NCBI GenBank assembly: GCA_964475415.1
Contig: CAYYWZ010000105.1
Span: forward strand, 1-9,371
Direction of reading: 5' to 3'
Length of the DNA stretch: 9,371 nt
Source: CALCMJ01 sp964475415
Lineage (GTDB): Bacteria > Bacteroidota > Bacteroidia > Chitinophagales > Saprospiraceae
Shown: one piece after another, positions 7,501 through 9,371 of the stretch
Position numbering within the stretch: position 1 is the stretch's first letter
Layout of the letters: the number at the start of each line of letters is the position of its first letter
The notes under the pieces: model-generated
The model's input: only the letters and a program-made list of their open reading frames with translations
Told to the model about the DNA's origin: nothing
The model's database searches: none
Program-made: the position numbers and the translations under genes

Positions 7501-8694
7501 TGGTGTAGCAAAATTTGCATTGCAACTACCACTACCGTCCTGTGCTTCTGCTCTCACCCAGTCATCACCATTGCCGTCTGATGTATAATTCTCAGCTTGG
7601 AAATTTCCTGAGGCCTCATCAAAGCCATAGTTATAAAGTATATCATGGGTTATATTACTCCAGTAAAAAACATTAGTCAAGGCAGCATCTAAAAATTCTA
7701 CTGGATTACCATCTACGTCTAAAGGAAAATCAAACTCTAGATCAGTACCTCCTTCAGCTCTATCGTCATCTCCACTTGGCGCGTTTTGAGAATCACTATC
7801 ATCATAAGCATCTACATTATTTCCATGTGTCGTTGTATAGTTTTCTTCACCTATAGTATGCCAGCCATTGGGAGAAGCTGCAGGATTATCTAACCAAGGT
7901 GCAGTGACAATTTCTCTGATACCAAAATTCGGACTTTCCACGGGTACTGGATATACGTTGTATGTATTCGGAGCCATTGCAATGAACTGCTTAGTAGCTC
8001 TTGTTGATTTGTGATATTGAGTAAGGTTTTCCTCAGCATGATTATATTTACAGTCAGAATGATCGTGATTACAACTTACTATCCAACTTATTTCTTCTAG
8101 AATTTTACCTGTTCTAGCATTAACTATATAATTTATATATTCAGATGCATCTAGAGACTCTATAGCTATATCCCATGCTAGATGTATTTCTTTATTATGT
8201 AAATAGTAAACTAGTCGCGCAGGAATTTTATTCAATGCAATTTTGTCAGCCTTGAGGATTTGTTCTTGGTTTATTTGTCCTGTATTACTCAGTATTTCTA
8301 TTTTGCCACTTAGATCATACTTTTTGTAAGAAGCGATTGCTTTTACTGCATTGGTAGCAGAAAGATTAATTTTTTCATGTACTCTATAATTCTGAAGACC
8401 TCTTATAAGATTAATATTTATATGCTTTCCTCCTGCTGTATGCATATGTACGGAAGCTGAGCTATTAAAAATTTCTATACCATTTATAGACTGTCTAAAA
8501 TAAGTATGAGAAATATTTTTTGAAGTATAAGCATCCGTTGATACAAGATTTTGAACGTCACTAGAGAGATATCCTTTCTTATTTATCGCTTCGGTTTGTA
8601 GAAGGTTTTCTGGACTGATTTGAGCATTGACAATTATTGGAGTTATTGTAATTAATAATACCCAGAAAAAACTATTTATTAGTTTTAATTTCAT
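4540..8694 (-). CDS. secreted M36 (fungalysin-type) metallopeptidase with mosaic C-terminal domains
   Basis: This is a 1384-residue exported zinc protease. The signal peptide is MKLKLINSFF... with probable cleavage after A24 (VNA/QIS). An FTP-type propeptide domain follows (about 45-95) and a PepSY-like part to about 205. The M36 catalytic domain is about 265-625, with zinc motif H425-E426-x-x-H429 in HEIGHGVSNR and third ligand E453 in GEGWSD, so it looks active. Downstream are a DUF11-type domain (about 628-718), a MAM/immune-inhibitor-A-like beta-sandwich (about 721-885), two SprB repeats (918-985, 990-1058), a cysteine-bearing beta domain (about 1068-1169), a third SprB repeat (1173-1242) and a beta-helix-like tail (about 1248-1380). 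Signal peptide and mosaic suggest a surface or secreted enzyme that degrades extracellular protein. I see no classic T9SS C-terminal sorting domain. The start at 8694 is preferred to 8757 because it places the signal peptide at the N-terminus. A terminator follows. Confidence 0.93.
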   Translation of the reverse strand: MKLKLINSFFWVLLITITPIIVNAQISPENLLQTEAINKKGYLSSDVQNLVSTDAYTSKNISHTYFRQSINGIEIFNSSASVHMHTAGGKHININLIRGLQNYRVHEKINLSATNAVKAIASYKKYDLSGKIEILSNTGQINQEQILKADKIALNKIPARLVYYLHNKEIHLAWDIAIESLDASEYINYIVNARTGKILEEISWIVSCNHDHSDCKYNHAEENLTQYHKSTRATKQFIAMAPNTYNVYPVPVESPNFGIREIVTAPWLDNPAASPNGWHTIGEENYTTTHGNNVDAYDDSDSQNAPSGDDDRAEGGTDLEFDFPLDVDGNPVEFLDAALTNVFYWSNITHDILYNYGFDEASGNFQAENYTSDGNGDDWVRAEAQDGSGSCNANFATPPDGSLPRMQMYLCGNRDGDFDNGVIIHEIGHGVSNRLTGGPSNTGCLGNSEQMGEGWSDYLGVVMTIQPGDAGDEERPMGTWLFEQGPDGAGIRPFPYSTDMSENPMTYGTIDDVSVPHGVGSVWCTMLWDLTWAFIDQYGYDADIYNGTGGNNMAIQLVMDGMKLQTCQPGFVDGRDAIIAADAMLNGGANECLIWEVFANRGLGFSASQGSSGSVTDGTEAFDMPPSCSIAIDKISDKTEAETGEEIVYTITSINNTSELLTNVVISDVLPENTIFVNADNAGTENMGVVTWPAIDLAVGASFSVELTVQIDPTLDASVEDIIDDMESGDDNWSPSDSGGSTSWDLGAYDNSSPSNSWFAPDNGSPGIANLEVAASLGITNETTLLFTHMYDTEATWDGGVIEISVDDGVSWTDLESDIIANGYNSTIYNSRPGWSGNSEGFITTEVDLSEYDGQVAKIRFQMNCDQTVAGNGWFIDDVFITNLAQYIPNTAFVTDGNLTSEGSLETPTKILVDPNALKATITTISTSCFDTQDGQATVTAEDGSGNYTYLWSNNETTSTITDLAPGTYTVTINDGVSSIVKTAIVGSAPELVLTMSSTETTSNAGSASVMVTGGTPDYTYLWDNNETTPTISDLSPGTYSVVVTDMNNCVKTETVDVINPIACDENAVRLSIVFDQYPEDISYQLIDGSGTIIASGGTYENEPDGSTLIEYFCLADDCYELVISDEFGDGLCGNNSNPDGYIEVLDLSSGAILYTGCDFGDGETVSFCYPLLTVEFDKTNPSCTGESDGEATAIPVGGSGSYTYVWSNGQTTQTITGLATGTYSVTVEDGIATTEGSVFIDVSQSIVETVEDNVAGSLRDIILNACPTDTVRFDISLMGQTILVDSEITIQEPIAIKGLGKSNLDITTNDTDRLFWVRNGASLYIEGATIRDTEKSTQGGAILNQGTLSLQNVDLINNKENGVVIHLTNEGNLIIQEAVEMKE
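4969..5178 (-). repeat. SprB-type repeat 3 (protein-level)
   Basis: Residues about 1173-1242 of the protease (NPSCTGESDGEATAIPVGGS, YTYVWSNGQTTQTITGL, GTYSVTVEDG). It is separated from repeats 1 and 2 by an unrelated beta domain of about 100 residues, and precedes the beta-helix-like tail. Confidence 0.8.
5521..5727 (-). repeat. SprB-type repeat 2 (protein-level)
   Basis: Residues about 990-1058 of the protease. It shows the same pattern as repeat 1 (GGTPDYTYLWDNNETTPTIS, then SPGTYSVVVTDMNNC) and follows it directly. The copies have diverged at the residue level, so this is an old duplication rather than a recent DNA repeat. Confidence 0.8.
5740..5943 (-). repeat. SprB-type repeat 1 (protein-level)
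   Basis: Residues about 918-985 of the protease. Hallmarks are a QDGQATVTAEDGSGNYTYLW segment, then a short TTSTITDL turn and PGTYTVTINDG. It aligns with the copies at 5521-5727 and 4969-5178. SprB repeats occur in large surface proteins of Bacteroidota, including the gliding adhesin SprB. The likely role is a spacer or adhesive module. Confidence 0.8.
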
Positions 8695-9045
8695 GTAGAT
8701 TGTTTTCTTGGTTAAAATGTTATGACTAGTTAGGTATGACGCTGCTATAATAATCATCGTAAGCTACTATTTTTTTTTATACTTTTTAAGTTTTATTTCT
8801 GTAGAATATTAGAAAATGTCTTGATAAGAATGGTCTCAGGAATCCTGTAAATTATTTAAATTTATATTGTAAATCGATTACGGTCAGATTACAGTTAAAT
8901 GTGTTTTCCTTAACAACTAATTATATAGTATTATTTATTGATTACATATACCATACTTATATAATATTTGTATTTTTAAAACCACCTCCTTAAGTATAGT
9001 TTACATATAGTTATTATTTGTAAATAAATGCTAAATTGTATCTAG
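8695..9045. other. divergent intergenic region, probable promoters
   Basis: This is the non-coding stretch between the protease start (minus strand) and the FlaR-like gene (plus strand), very AT-rich. It must hold promoters for both, but I found no exact TAnnTTTG box with a -33 partner on either strand. The 12-mer TTTACATATAGT (9000-9011) followed by TTATTTG-like sequence recurs from 219-230, and a related ACATATA...TATTTG stretch lies at 8944-8970. An in-frame extension of the protease to ATG 8757 would occupy 8695-8757 but is not favoured. Confidence 0.5.
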
Positions 9046-9371
9046 ATGAAACGAGTTATGATTATCGGATGCTGTGGTGCTGGGAAATCTACTTTTGCAC
9101 GTAAATTAAAGTCGCTGATTAATCTAGAAGTTATACACCTTGATCAGTTTTATTGGAATCCTAACTGGGTAGAAACAGAAAAACCTGAATGGGAGATGAA
9201 TGTTAAGGAACTTGCCGATAAAGAAGAATGGATTATAGATGGAAATTATGAGGGAACAATGGACTTACGAATTGTAAGGGCAGATACTATAATATATCTC
9301 GATAGATCTACTTTATTATGTCTGTGGCGTGTTCTACTAAGAACTGTGAAAAATTTTGGACAAGTAAGACT
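9046..9371 (+). CDS. FlaR/adenylate kinase-like P-loop protein, 5' part only
   Basis: The first 108 codons of a gene that runs off the right edge. A Walker A motif G8-x4-G13-K14-S15 follows a short hydrophobic strand (VMIIG). Then come HLDQFYW (31-37), WIIDGNY (62-68) and ADTIIYLD (79-86). This order and spacing match the 'DNA topology modulation protein FlaR' or adenylate-kinase-like family, which is usually about 170-190 residues, so roughly 40% is missing. It should be a cytoplasmic nucleotide-binding protein with a kinase-like fold. The substrate is unknown and the FlaR name does not prove a role in DNA topology. The start is fixed by an in-frame TAG immediately upstream (9043-9045) and by the P-loop position. 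It is transcribed divergently from the protease gene. Confidence 0.88.
   Translation, partial: MKRVMIIGCCGAGKSTFARKLKSLINLEVIHLDQFYWNPNWVETEKPEWEMNVKELADKEEWIIDGNYEGTMDLRIVRADTIIYLDRSTLLCLWRVLLRTVKNFGQVR

Noticed and set aside
8695..8757. Upstream start for the M36 protease at 8757
   Set aside because: It would place 21 extra residues before a typical signal peptide. ATG 8694 begins directly with the K-rich and hydrophobic signal.
9028..9045. Alternative start ATG 9028 for the FlaR-like gene
   Set aside because: It is in frame but runs into a TAG at 9043-9045 after five codons, so the gene starts at 9046.

Overview
The window looks like a low-GC chromosome segment of a Bacteroidota bacterium, probably a Saprospiria-like or related environmental lineage. 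The signs are a giant secreted protease with SprB-type repeats and a second repeat-like domain typical of gliding or T9SS-bearing Bacteroidota, an exact TAnnTTTG promoter element, no Shine-Dalgarno sequences at most starts, and an AT-rich coding style. The lineage below phylum is inference.

Layout: (1) Positions 1-333 hold no gene. There are two hairpins at the extreme left, probably the terminator of a gene outside the window, then AT-rich DNA. (2) 358-693 (+) encodes a small lipoprotein with its own strong terminator at 716-750. (3) 842-2491 (+) is a tight two-gene unit: a fold-type IV PLP enzyme (branched-chain/D-amino-acid aminotransferase-like) followed 9 nt later by a PAPS-sulfotransferase-like protein. 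(4) 2501-4399 (-) encodes a YgiQ-type radical SAM protein, converging on the sulfotransferase gene with only 9 nt between the stop codons. (5) 4540-8694 (-) encodes a 1384-residue secreted M36 (fungalysin-type) metallopeptidase with a long mosaic C-terminal region, ended by a clear terminator at 4485-4520. (6) 8695-9045 is a divergent promoter region. (7) 9046 to the right edge (+) is the first 108 codons of a FlaR/adenylate-kinase-like P-loop protein.

Functional links: the strongest is the aminotransferase-like/sulfotransferase-like pair. As I recall it, the same two domains are fused in the plant 'branched-chain-amino-acid aminotransferase-like' proteins, in the opposite order, so the bacterial pair probably acts as one unit on an unknown substrate. 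The aminotransferase also lacks the glutamate that normally contacts the PLP pyridine nitrogen. This pair is the best candidate here for an undescribed biochemical system. The other genes look like independent transcription units: a cell-envelope lipoprotein, an exported protease, and cytoplasmic radical SAM and nucleotide-binding proteins. I saw no mobile element, CRISPR array, rRNA or tRNA.
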